Shown here piece after piece: positions 1 to 5,943 of a DNA stretch of 7,415 bases; within the stretch, counting starts at the first letter, position 1, and each line of letters begins with the position of its first letter. This stretch comes from Saprospiraceae bacterium (GTDB taxonomy: Bacteria; Bacteroidota; Bacteroidia; Chitinophagales; Saprospiraceae), in contig JADZBJ010000282.1 of assembly GCA_020852155.1 (NCBI GenBank), forward strand, positions 1 through 7,415. Direction: 5' to 3'. A program made the translations under genes and the position numbers. Under the pieces are notes generated by a model. The model was not told the origin of the DNA, ran no database searches, and saw only the letters and a list, made by a program, of their open reading frames with translations.

Positions 1-1
1 A

Positions 2-319
2 CTCAATGCAGATACGCAGGATAACATGCTCATCAGTTTGACTGAAGCCGTGACCAATGCAATTCTTCATGGAAATCAGGCGGATTGTCGCAAACAAGTA
101 TCTATATCGCTTCGGCGCAATAATGATTCGCTTTCCATTAGTGTCAGCGATGAAGGCCCCGGATTCGATATGGCAGCCGTGCCAGACCCAACCTGTCCGG
201 AATTTCTGGAGCGTTGCGGTGGCCGCGGATTATTCCTGATGCAAAGACTCAGCGACGAATGCCGTTTCAAACGCGGCGGCAGCACCGTTGAGATGCGTTT
301 TAAACTGGGTGAAAAATAA
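2..319 (+). CDS. RsbW-like ATP-binding anti-sigma/serine kinase domain protein, 5' partial
   Basis: The reading frame is open to the left edge of the window, so the gene begins upstream; the ATG at 26 is internal to the domain and not a credible start. About 105 residues are visible. They hold the signature blocks of a GHKL (HATPase_c_2) ATP-binding domain: the N-box TEAVTNAILHGNQ, the DEGPGFD Mg/ATP-lid block and a GGRGLFLMQRL glycine block near the C-terminus. This order and the very short C-terminus match RsbW/SpoIIAB-type proteins, which bind an anti-anti-sigma partner or a sigma factor and phosphorylate the former on Ser/Thr. No histidine-kinase dimerisation part is visible, though the missing N-terminus could change that. 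The partner is not in the window. The THX gene follows 76 bp downstream with its own promoter-like element. The family call is firm; the exact role is inferred. Confidence 0.85.
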   Translation, partial: LNADTQDNMLISLTEAVTNAILHGNQADCRKQVSISLRRNNDSLSISVSDEGPGFDMAAVPDPTCPEFLERCGGRGLFLMQRLSDECRFKRGGSTVEMRFKLGEK

Positions 320-331
320 TACAGCAAAGCT

Positions 332-339
332 TACTTTTG
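332..339 (+). promoter_or_regulatory. Bacteroidota -7 element (TACTTTTG) for the THX gene
   Basis: TACTTTTG matches the Bacteroidota sigma-factor -7 consensus TAnnTTTG exactly and lies just after the stop codon of the upstream gene. Transcription from here would give an untranslated leader of about 50 nt before the THX start at 396. I see no clear -33 TTG at the usual distance, so the call rests on the -7 element and its position. Confidence 0.5.
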
Positions 340-395
340 CGCCGCCATCAGGCATTCATCTAATTTTTCATCATCTTTTTTGATAACACTTTCAC

Positions 396-521
396 ATGGG
401 CAGAGGAGACGCAAAAACAAAGCGCGGTAAAATTACTCGCGGCTCGTTCGGCAAAGCACGTCCGAAACGCAAGAAACTTAAAACCGTTCGCAAAATCGCT
501 GCAGCAGCAGCCAAGGCTTAA
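396..521 (+). CDS. 30S ribosomal protein THX (bTHX) family
   Basis: A 41-residue, extremely basic protein starting MGRGDAKTKRGKI and ending in an alanine-rich tail (AAAAAKA). The opening MG(R/K)GDxKTKRGKI, followed by an RGSFGKARP(K)RK block, is the hallmark of the THX protein. In Thermus this small peptide sits in a cavity at the top of the 30S head and stabilises the rRNA there; Bacteroidota carry homologues of similar size. The ATG at 396 is the only sensible start, since the family motif begins at residue 1. No strong Shine-Dalgarno sequence precedes it, as is usual in this phylum. A -7 promoter element lies upstream and an intrinsic terminator directly downstream, so it looks like a single-gene transcript. 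At this length it is easily missed by gene callers. Confidence 0.9.
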   Translation: MGRGDAKTKRGKITRGSFGKARPKRKKLKTVRKIAAAAAKA

Positions 522-557
522 TCGCTTCGGCCAATCGCTGGCAAAACGACTATGCAC

Positions 558-597
558 ATGAGTCATTCCGATATCCGGGGTGACTCATTTTTTTTTT
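558..597 (+). terminator. Intrinsic terminator after the THX gene
   Basis: A perfect 8-bp stem, ATGAGTCA (558-565) and TGACTCAT (581-588), encloses a 15-nt loop and runs straight into ten T residues (588-597). It starts 36 bp after the THX stop codon and ends exactly where the first GTTGAA repeat array begins. Confidence 0.85.
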
Positions 598-696
598 GGA
601 AGGTTGAAGGTTGTTGAAAGTTGAAAGTTGAAAGTTGAAATAGTTGAAGGTTGTTGAAAGTTGAAATAGTTGAAGGTTGTTGAAAATGGTTGAAAG
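598..696 (+). repeat. GTTGAA-core short repeat array, left half
   Basis: Eleven copies of the core GTTGAA start at 603, 613, 620, 627, 634, 643, 653, 660, 669, 679 and 689. Spacing alternates among 7, 9 and 10 nt, giving units such as GTTGAAA and GTTGAAGGTT. The array starts immediately after the terminator T-run and stops 9 bp before the large palindrome. It has no unique spacers and no plausible coding content. The mirror-image partner is at 835-946. It resembles heptanucleotide minisatellites known from other bacteria (for example the STRR repeats of cyanobacteria) in style but not in sequence. Confidence 0.9.
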
Positions 697-704
697 ATTT
701 TCTA

Positions 705-826
705 CCATCATAAAAAAGTTGTCATCCTGAACGGAGTGAAGGATCTGGCCAAACAGTAGTGAACAATTCACCTTCGTGGGTAGCAGATCCTTCACTGCGT
801 TCAGGATGACAACTTTTTTATGATGG
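705..826. repeat. Long near-perfect palindrome (REP/hairpin-type intergenic element)
   Basis: Arms 705-747 and 784-826 are inverted copies of 43 bp with a single mismatch (42/43), separated by a 36-nt loop. The loop holds a small palindrome of its own, GTGAA-CAA-TTCAC at 759-771. The arm core contains GTCATCCTGAACGGAGTG followed by AAGGATCTG. I recall motifs of this GTCATCCTGA...GAAGGATC type as frequent intergenic repeats in many bacterial drafts, but cannot verify that here. Either strand could fold into a very stable hairpin, and with A/T-rich arm bases at the foot it could also act as a bidirectional transcription block between the convergent THX and pgeF genes. It encodes no protein. Confidence 0.85.
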
Positions 827-834
827 GTATATGA

Positions 835-946
835 CAACTTACAACTCCTTCAACCTTCAACAACTTTCAACAACCTTCAACAACTTTCAACAACCTTCAA
901 CAACCTTCAACAACCTTCAACTCCTTCAACCTTCAACTCCTTCAAC
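835..946 (-). repeat. GTTGAA-core short repeat array, right half (inverted)
   Basis: Eleven copies of TTCAAC (GTTGAA on the - strand) start at 849, 856, 866, 876, 886, 896, 906, 916, 925, 932 and 941. Most are spaced exactly 10 nt, with 7 and 9 nt steps near the edges. This is the inverted partner of the array at 598-696, with the same copy number, and the pair brackets the palindrome at 705-826. The array overlaps the 3' end of pgeF: the gene's last codons and its TGA stop lie inside repeat units. An open frame across it gives only low-complexity Gln/Asn/Thr-rich sequence and is not a gene. Confidence 0.9.
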
Positions 947-1725
947 CCTATCACCGCCATCATGCGGCCAGTTGTGCCGCGTTCGAGGCGGTGGGAAAAA
1001 TAGTCTGCATTGTTCAGTACGGTGCAGTCCGGCGACACTTCGATTTGCCCTGTTGGAATACCAAATTCCAGGCATTGATCGGCGTTGGCTTTTTTCAGGT
1101 CAACAAAATATTTGCCTGGCACGGCGCCAGCCCTTCGGTATTTGTCTGAAAAAGCATCGGCCACTTCCTGGCCTACTTCAAATACATTTTCGCTGATACA
1201 GGCTCCTATATAGGCCCGGCAGTCCTGGCCCTTAGTGCCAAATGACGCATACATCTGTTGTAGTGTATGGGACACGATACCGGCTACTGTGCCGCGCCAT
1301 CCGGCATGAATGGCTGCGATAGCGTTATTTCGGGCGTCATAAACCAGGATGGGCGTACAATCCGCTACCGACACGGCCAGTAATATGTCGCGTTGATGGC
1401 TCATGAGCGCGTCGAAGCCTTCAGCACCGCCCGGCGCTGTTACGTGTCGTACCAGATGGCCATGCACTTGTTTGGACCATGCCAGTTGTTTGACATCAAA
1501 ACCCAGGGCGTTACAGAATCGCCGGCGATTTTCAAGCACGTTGTCGAGGTTGTCATCGGTGCTTTTTCCAAGGTTTAATGAACCCCATGGCGTCGGGCTG
1601 ACGCCACCGTGGCGCGTACTTTGCGCTGCAATGACATCTGGAAATTCGTTGAAAATGACTGGTTTTCGAAACACGACTTGAATGGATGTCTGATGAACGG
1701 GTCTTCGTCGTATCATGTACAACAA
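907..1725 (-). CDS. pgeF: Peptidoglycan editing factor PgeF (YfiH/laccase-domain family)
   Basis: Cytoplasmic YfiH/YlmD-family enzyme, formerly annotated as polyphenol oxidase or laccase; E. coli PgeF removes wrongly incorporated residues from peptidoglycan precursors, and relatives act on purine nucleosides. With numbering from the ATG at 1725 (272 residues), the family's metal-binding His-Cys-His set is visible: H88 in KQVHG, C123 in ADCTP and H140 in AAIHAGWRG. STRHGGVS (37-44), YIGACI (172-177) and TTGRM (251-255) are also typical. The start is uncertain. Homology-like sequence begins near FRKPVIFNEFP, so the GTG at 1674 (residue 18) may be the real start; the first 17 residues (MLYMIRRRPV...) look unlike the family. 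The C-terminus is odd: after AVIG, where relatives end within a few residues, the last 12 residues (LKELKVEGVEGC) and the stop are encoded by the GTTGAA repeat array. A MITE-like element lies upstream and may carry or displace the promoter; the nearest -7 resemblance is TATTTTTA at 1742-1749, one base off consensus. Confidence 0.92.
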   Translation of the reverse strand: MLYMIRRRPVHQTSIQVVFRKPVIFNEFPDVIAAQSTRHGGVSPTPWGSLNLGKSTDDNLDNVLENRRRFCNALGFDVKQLAWSKQVHGHLVRHVTAPGGAEGFDALMSHQRDILLAVSVADCTPILVYDARNNAIAAIHAGWRGTVAGIVSHTLQQMYASFGTKGQDCRAYIGACISENVFEVGQEVADAFSDKYRRAGAVPGKYFVDLKKANADQCLEFGIPTGQIEVSPDCTVLNNADYFSHRLERGTTGRMMAVIGLKELKVEGVEGC

Positions 1726-1761
1726 GACCTCTAAAACCCTGTAAAAATACGGCGCATCCTG

Positions 1762-1924
1762 AGAGGTTGTTTAAAATTCTCTCACTGGCTCAAAAAGGCA
1801 TCTTTTGCCGCCATCCTGCCCTTGTTTTTCAGGCTGAAACACCCGCTTCACCCCAAAAAACAAGGATCGGCTATCGGCAAAATCTGCTCTTTTTGAATCC
1901 AGAAGTGAAATTTAAACAACCTCT
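1762..1924. mobile_element. MITE-like element with terminal inverted repeats
   Basis: The ends are a perfect 14-bp inverted repeat, AGAGGTTGTTTAAA at 1762-1775 and its complement at 1911-1924. Inside, the symmetry continues imperfectly and in register: paired blocks TCAAAAAG, TTTTGCCG and CCTTGTTTTT recur inverted from both ends, so the whole 163 bp can fold on itself. It contains no plausible coding sequence. This is the build of a non-autonomous miniature inverted-repeat transposable element, or of the fused ends of a deleted insertion sequence. I see no clear target-site duplication at the borders. It occupies most of the 361-bp spacer between pgeF and the carbonic anhydrase gene; the remainder is the terminator at 1950-1986 and about 100 bp of A/T-rich 3' untranslated sequence with nothing recognisable. 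Confidence 0.6.
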
Positions 1925-1949
1925 GACTTATGTATGGCGTATAGGCCTG

Positions 1950-1986
1950 AAAAAATGAAAGCCCGGCTTGATGTCGCCGGGCTTTC
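1950..1986 (-). terminator. Intrinsic terminator for the carbonic anhydrase gene
   Basis: A perfect 11-bp GC-rich stem (GAAAGCCCGGC at 1957-1967, complement at 1976-1986) has an 8-nt loop. On the - strand it is followed by A and six T residues (1955-1950); the + strand side has no T-run, so it works for leftward transcription. It lies 100 bp past the carbonic anhydrase stop codon and seals that transcript before pgeF. Confidence 0.85.
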
Positions 1987-2086
1987 TGTAGGAAGATGTT
2001 GATTTGGAAACCTAGTGTTTGTTTGGGAATTGTTATTGAGCCAAATTTTTCAAGAGCAGGTTAAAATTCTACTTTCTAACACACGC

Positions 2087-2884
2087 TTACATATGAAATC
2101 TTTTGATCGTGCGGCCGTGCAAATCCTGTACCGGGCGGTTGTTGGAGTGTTCCAGTGCGTGAAAATCCTCGATTTGCGCGTGCGATGCTTCAACCGGAGT
2201 TTCCAGTACCAGCCAGGTCACGATTTCAGAGCAAGGCGGTGTAGTGAGCGAGCCACCGTAGGTGAAGTAGTTTTTGTTGGCCGGCAAAAAGTCGGCAATG
2301 CTGAAGCTCAGTGCTGCATCGTCGTACTTGGCGTCGGCTGTGGCTGGCAGGTGATGGATAAAATGATCCAGGAACGCATTGTCTGCACCTTCATTGACCA
2401 GAACGCCAATAACGGCCAACTTGCCTGTAGATTCATTTTTATGAACGAAATGCACCTCCATGTCATAAGACACGCCATTGACAGTGTGCTCGCTGGGTGT
2501 GTGGGTGTGGAACTGAAGCAGGGTGTAGGTTACGCCCTTGTAGGTCAGGGTAGTACCTGCGTCAGTGTTGAATTGAATGGTGTGTCCGTTGTTGACGATG
2601 TGTGTTGTAGAGTTTCCGAAAACTTCTACCAAGGATTCCAGTGATGCATCGTCGCTTGCGCCCGAAATGTTTATGGGCGATTGAACGGCGCCGCTACAAT
2701 CCGTGTAATCAACGCAAAGTTTGCCCCAGTGGTCAGGCCCGTCCTCGGTAGCATTGTCGTAATTCCAGTGTACATCTGTGCAGGAGGGAAGTACGTCTTC
2801 GTTTTCGTTCCCGTCTTTACAGGAGGCGAATAACACGAGGCAGCCGATACCAAGAAACCAATTGACGTAGGAAGATTTGTTCAT
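2087..2884 (-). CDS. Alpha-class carbonic anhydrase, predicted lipoprotein
   Basis: Zinc enzyme interconverting CO2 and bicarbonate, predicted to act outside the cytoplasm and membrane-anchored. The 265-residue product opens with a lipoprotein signal peptide (hydrophobic stretch 8-20, lipobox LFASC, lipidated Cys22), followed by an acidic linker. The alpha-class fold is unmistakable: QSPINI at 68-73, proton-shuttle-like His101 in NNGHTIQF, zinc ligands His126 and His128 in QFHTH, Glu132-His133 in PSEH, third ligand His145 in MEVHFVH, and SLTTPPCSE (212-220) holding the Thr of the active-site hydrogen-bond network. Cys218 in TPPCSE and Cys63 before QSPI fit the disulfide conserved in bacterial alpha enzymes. 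All catalytic residues are present, so it should be active. It stands alone: 200 bp separate it from the upstream regulator gene and a terminator follows. In the upstream spacer (2885-3084) I see no convincing TAnnTTTG promoter, so its promoter is unassigned. Confidence 0.96.
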   Translation of the reverse strand: MNKSSYVNWFLGIGCLVLFASCKDGNENEDVLPSCTDVHWNYDNATEDGPDHWGKLCVDYTDCSGAVQSPINISGASDDASLESLVEVFGNSTTHIVNNGHTIQFNTDAGTTLTYKGVTYTLLQFHTHTPSEHTVNGVSYDMEVHFVHKNESTGKLAVIGVLVNEGADNAFLDHFIHHLPATADAKYDDAALSFSIADFLPANKNYFTYGGSLTTPPCSEIVTWLVLETPVEASHAQIEDFHALEHSNNRPVQDLHGRTIKRFHM

Positions 2885-3037
2885 GACAAGATAATAAGGT
2901 TAGTGAAAAAATGAGTTGTAGGAGCGCAGCCGTCTTTAAAATCCGGTTGCGTGCAGGCAAGTTTGTTTACCGCTGCAATGTTGCTTCGGGAAATGCAGTC
3001 GGCAATAAAAACCGACATGACAAAAAGTTGACAATTG

Positions 3038-3066
3038 AAAAAGCGGGAAAAAAGCGCTGATTTCCC
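3038..3066 (-). terminator. Possible intrinsic terminator after the TPR-HTH regulator gene
   Basis: On the - strand, 18 nt after the stop codon at 3085, GGGAAA (3066-3061) pairs with TTTCCC (3050-3045) across a 10-nt loop and is followed, after GC, by five T residues (3042-3038). The stem is only six pairs and half A-T, so it would be weak; the position is what makes it plausible. Confidence 0.4.
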
Positions 3067-3084
3067 TTAGAAAATACGTGTAAC

Positions 3085-4833
3085 TTAATTACTCCGCGTA
3101 TTCTCTTTGATGCGCAAACGCCGCCGCGTTTGATAGACTGTGTTGGTTGAAATGCCCAGGATGTTGGCAATTTCATGTGCGTGGAGATCGAGTTTCTCCA
3201 GGGTCAGCAGGCGCAGTTCAGCGCGGGTGAGGTCGGGGTTCAGTAATTTTTGTTCACTGATATAGCCGGGATAAACTTTTTCAAATAAATCCCTGAAGCG
3301 AGTCCAGTCTTCTTCTGTGAGGATAACGGCGTGCGTCAGTTGTTCGAGGTATTCGCTGCGCTGATCCATTGAAGCGAGATTGTTCATTTCCAGACGCAGG
3401 TTTTCTATCAGTTCTGATTTTTCCCGGAGTCTTTGGGAGAGTGCTGCGAGGTTGTTTTTGGCAATTTCCAGTTCCGCCTCTTTTTGGCGTTTGAGGTATT
3501 GCACCCGATGAACCCAGCCTAATACCAGAATCAGCACCAGGAAAAAAATTACCAGCGTACCCATCGTTAGCCAGCGGTGGAATTGTTTTTCTCGCTCGAC
3601 CAGTTTCAGTTGGCGGATATATTTTTCCGCTTCAAGCCGACGCTGAATTTGCTCGTATTTGTGTGCATCATTTCGCCGGGTCAGGCTGTCTTGCAAGGTT
3701 TGAGACAGGTGCGTGTATCGCATGGCATTGGCCGCATCTCCATTCAACTCGTAGTACCGTGCACAGTTTTTGTAGAATTTAAGCGGTTGGAAATAGTGGA
3801 TTTCCATTTTGGGGTCACTCTCCAGCGCTTTAAGCAGGTATTGCGCGCGCTCTATCAGGGTGCGCGATTCGTTGAGTTTACCCAGTTTAAGTTTTGTGTT
3901 CAGCAAAACCTGTATGGCGTCATATTCGCCCCGAAGAGCCGTATAGGGGGTTTGGGCATAGCTGATTTTACTTTTTTCATAGCCTGTGTCTGCATATTGT
4001 TCGCTTTCGGTAATATTTCCCTGTTCCGCGAGCATACTGGCTATTTCCAGCAATGCGAATCCTTCCCAAAACTGCCGCCGCCATTCTGTTTCTGAATGTG
4101 AGGAGGAATGCCCTTGAGTGAAATTCAGGATTTTTTGGGCGTACTCTATGGCTTTCGGGTAATTTTTCTTGCGCTGGTAGTATGATTCAAGATAATTCAG
4201 AACCAACAAGGCATGATACTGTCCGCTTTCTGTATAATGAATATGTTGTTCTGCTATGCTCAGGTAATTGAACATTTGTTCTATGTCATCCAGCATATAC
4301 ATGAACTGACCCAATTCATACAATATGGCATCTACATGATAGTCTTCGAAGCGATGAAAGCCTAATTGTTTCATGCCGTCGAATGTGTTCAGTACCTCTG
4401 CGTAAAGCTGTTCGGTTGAGATTTGTTTCAGATCATATTGCTCAAAAACGCGGTAATGGTGCGCTACGATTTTCTCCACGTCCCACGACATGCCATCTGC
4501 TTGTTTTTCCATGTCAAACAGCAGATCCAGCACCGCTGGCTGGCTCAGTTTCAGGGTGTTTCGTTGCCGAAACTGTTGAAATTTTAAGGCAAAAATGGTC
4601 TGTTGATCGCCTGTTTCAAGGGCTGCGGGCAAGAGTTGCCCGAAAAAGGCTACAATCGTGGCGGTGTCCGATTTCCAGTATGGATAATTGTGAATCATGC
4701 TCAGCCGCGCAGTCGGCTGCATAGATTTAAAAGAATGAATATCAATACTTTGTCCGCGTAGTTCCAGGCAGGGGAACACGAACGTTGCCAGCACAACGAG
4801 TACTTGAAGATTGTAATTTGGCCGAAAAAGCAT
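3085..4833 (-). CDS. TPR-containing membrane-anchored regulator with C-terminal LuxR-like HTH
   Basis: With the start at 4833 the protein has 582 residues: a signal-like hydrophobic segment (about 9-22), a helical TPR-type region (about 50-380) with a clear repeat at NYPKAIEYAQKIL (224-236), a charged coiled coil (about 382-418), one transmembrane helix (about 422-441), a second coiled coil (about 448-492) and a C-terminal helix-turn-helix (about 534-580). The segment LTEEDW...FEKVYPGY...DLTRAELRLL, then HEIANILGIS and NTVYQTRRRLRIKEN, is the Bacteroidota LuxR/GerE-like type found in many TPR sensors. The architecture implies an outer sensor part (TPR, periplasmic) and a DNA-binding part inside the cell; ligand and targets are unknown. 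The frame stays open to an ATG at 4941, but that 36-residue extension is encoded by repeat-module DNA and would bury the signal segment, so I prefer 4833, which also has a -7 element 15 bp upstream. It is separated from the nitrilase gene by a repeat array. Confidence 0.85.
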   Translation of the reverse strand: MLFRPNYNLQVLVVLATFVFPCLELRGQSIDIHSFKSMQPTARLSMIHNYPYWKSDTATIVAFFGQLLPAALETGDQQTIFALKFQQFRQRNTLKLSQPAVLDLLFDMEKQADGMSWDVEKIVAHHYRVFEQYDLKQISTEQLYAEVLNTFDGMKQLGFHRFEDYHVDAILYELGQFMYMLDDIEQMFNYLSIAEQHIHYTESGQYHALLVLNYLESYYQRKKNYPKAIEYAQKILNFTQGHSSSHSETEWRRQFWEGFALLEIASMLAEQGNITESEQYADTGYEKSKISYAQTPYTALRGEYDAIQVLLNTKLKLGKLNESRTLIERAQYLLKALESDPKMEIHYFQPLKFYKNCARYYELNGDAANAMRYTHLSQTLQDSLTRRNDAHKYEQIQRRLEAEKYIRQLKLVEREKQFHRWLTMGTLVIFFLVLILVLGWVHRVQYLKRQKEAELEIAKNNLAALSQRLREKSELIENLRLEMNNLASMDQRSEYLEQLTHAVILTEEDWTRFRDLFEKVYPGYISEQKLLNPDLTRAELRLLTLEKLDLHAHEIANILGISTNTVYQTRRRLRIKENTRSN

Positions 4834-4847
4834 GGTATTAATAACTG

Positions 4848-4855
4848 CAAAAATA
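4848..4855 (-). promoter_or_regulatory. Bacteroidota -7 element (TATTTTTG) for the TPR-HTH regulator
   Basis: On the - strand TATTTTTG matches TAnnTTTG exactly and ends 14 bp before the ATG at 4833, giving a short leader. This supports the shorter start and means the gene need not rely on transcription across the repeat module. No good -33 element is present at 19-24 bp upstream, where the end of the repeat module begins. Confidence 0.45.
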
Positions 4856-4877
4856 TTCCAAATCAAATAAATGCGAG

Positions 4878-5083
4878 AATGAGTGAATGCTTGAATGCGC
4901 GAATACAAGCACCTCAAACGCGAGCATTCAAACCACTTCAAACCATTTCAAACGCGAGCGCCAGCGAGCATCCAACCACATCCAACGGCGCGCCAGCGCC
5001 ATTCAAACCACTTCTAACAATTTCTAACAATTTCAAACCACATCCAACCACATCAAACGGCGCGCCAGCGCCATTCAAACCAC
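4878..5083 (+). repeat. TCAAAC-core modular repeat array, left arm of the nitrilase module
   Basis: The array runs from the regulator's upstream region to within a few bases of the nitrilase stop codon (5085-5087). It opens with an edge motif rich in GAATG/GAGTG (4878-4904). Then come roughly decameric units with cores TCAAAC, TCCAAC or TCTAAC, punctuated by two kinds of GC-rich insert. Type A is GCGAGCGCCAGCGAGC (4954-4969), with a half copy GCGAGC at 4920-4925. Type B is GGCGCGCCAGCGCC (4987-5000 and 5059-5072), a 5-bp hairpin stem with a 4-nt loop. The same parts occur in inverted orientation and mirrored order at 5846-6102. Open frames through it yield repetitive Thr/Ser/Asn/Ala/Pro peptides (TTSNGAPAPFKP) and are not counted as genes. 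Confidence 0.9.
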
Positions 5084-5943
5084 CTCACCCCATATCCGCA
5101 AGGAACGGCAATTGCACCCTGAAATCCTGTTGCTGGTCTTTATTTAGAAATGTCGTGGTTACGCCTTCTGTCTGGCTAAGGTACACACGCGTTTGACCTG
5201 AATAATCCACGATAGTCGAATCGCCGGAATATTCCAGGCCGTTGCCATCCTGTCCGATCACGTTGACGCCGATGGTGTAGCATTGATTTTCAATGGCTCG
5301 TGCGGTCAGTAATGACTTCCAGTGGTGCGCGCGTCGAACGGGCCAGTTGGCGACGTAGATCAACAAATCGTGGTGGGCTTCTGGCTGTTGTCGGCTCCAT
5401 TCCGGGAATCGGAGGTCGTAGCAGATCAGCGGTCGAATGTGCCAGCCCATCCATTCCACAAGGATGCGTTTTTTCCCGGCGGTAAAAGGTTCGTTTTCAC
5501 CCGCCAGTGCGAACAGGTGCTTTTTGTCGTAACAGTCAAAATGGCCATCAGGCCGCATGAAGACCAGGCGGTTGTAATAATGCCCGTCTTCCTTGCAAAT
5601 AAAACTGCCTGTAATGGCCGCGCCCAGGCTGTTTGCCTGTTGTTTCATCCAGGTCACCGTATCGCCGTCCATTGGCTCAGCCAGCGGCGCAGCATTCATG
5701 CTGAATCCGGTATTGAACATTTCCGGCAGCACGATCAGGTCAGTTCGGCCTTTCAATGGTGCTAACAGATGACTGAAATGATGCAGGTTCTTGGATTTTT
5801 GCTCCCACAAAAGAGCACTCTGGACGATGCTTACACGCATTTTTATGTTGTTGGAGTGGCGCTGGCGCGCCGTTTGATGTTGTTTGAATGGCGCTGACGC
5901 GCCTGTTTGATGTTGTTTGAATGGCGCTGGCGCGCCGTTTGAT
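5052..5943. repeat. Perfect 29-bp inverted repeat pair flanking the nitrilase gene
   Basis: Positions 5052-5080 and 5915-5943 are exact reverse complements over 29 bp. Each consists of a type B GC-rich insert with a TCAAAC core on both sides. They lie 834 bp apart, and the left copy ends 4 bp before the nitrilase stop codon. A second, imperfect pair (33/36) is formed by the type A inserts at 4943-4978 and 5955-5990. In a transcript spanning the region these would let the 5' and 3' flanks of the nitrilase message pair; at DNA level they could recombine and invert the gene. Confidence 0.9.
5085..5840 (-). CDS. Nitrilase-superfamily hydrolase, omega-amidase (YafV/Nit2-like)
   Basis: A 251-residue C-N hydrolase, the usual length for this branch. 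The catalytic set is complete: Glu40 in VLPEMF, Lys106 in YDKKHLF and the nucleophile Cys140 in PLICYDLRFPEW, with a supporting acidic residue in GENEPF (114-119). NTGFSM (43-48) after the Glu loop, NWP (165-167) and the C-terminal LPFLAD are typical of YafV-type omega-amidases, which hydrolyse 2-oxoglutaramate or 2-oxosuccinamate to the 2-oxo acid and ammonia in the cytoplasm; substrate is inferred from the family. I chose the ATG at 5840 because MRVSIVQSALLWEQ is where the conserved fold starts. An in-frame ATG at 6077 would add 79 residues, but all are encoded by repeat array. Repeats begin within a few bases of both gene ends. No TAnnTTTG element is visible in the 260 bp upstream, so transcription may depend on read-through from the upstream gene. 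Confidence 0.92.
   Translation of the reverse strand: MRVSIVQSALLWEQKSKNLHHFSHLLAPLKGRTDLIVLPEMFNTGFSMNAAPLAEPMDGDTVTWMKQQANSLGAAITGSFICKEDGHYYNRLVFMRPDGHFDCYDKKHLFALAGENEPFTAGKKRILVEWMGWHIRPLICYDLRFPEWSRQQPEAHHDLLIYVANWPVRRAHHWKSLLTARAIENQCYTIGVNVIGQDGNGLEYSGDSTIVDYSGQTRVYLSQTEGVTTTFLNKDQQQDFRVQLPFLADMG

Noticed and set aside
831..1196. Open frame on the + strand starting in the right GTTGAA array
   Set aside because: The first half is low-complexity repeat translation and the second half is antisense to pgeF; no family resemblance.
2015..2644. 209-codon open frame on the + strand
   Set aside because: It lies opposite the carbonic anhydrase gene, whose zinc ligands and lipobox prove the other strand is coding.
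2891..2898. Possible promoter (TTATCTTG on the - strand) for the carbonic anhydrase gene
   Set aside because: It only partly matches TAnnTTTG and lies too close to the ATG to leave a normal leader.
4834..4941. N-terminal extension of the TPR-HTH regulator to the ATG at 4941
   Set aside because: These 36 codons come from repeat-module edge DNA, would sit in front of the signal segment, and overlap the -7 promoter element; the ATG at 4833 fits better.
4804..5196. 130-codon open frame on the + strand through the left array
   Set aside because: The product is repeat-derived and its ends overlap the start of the regulator and the end of the nitrilase in antisense.
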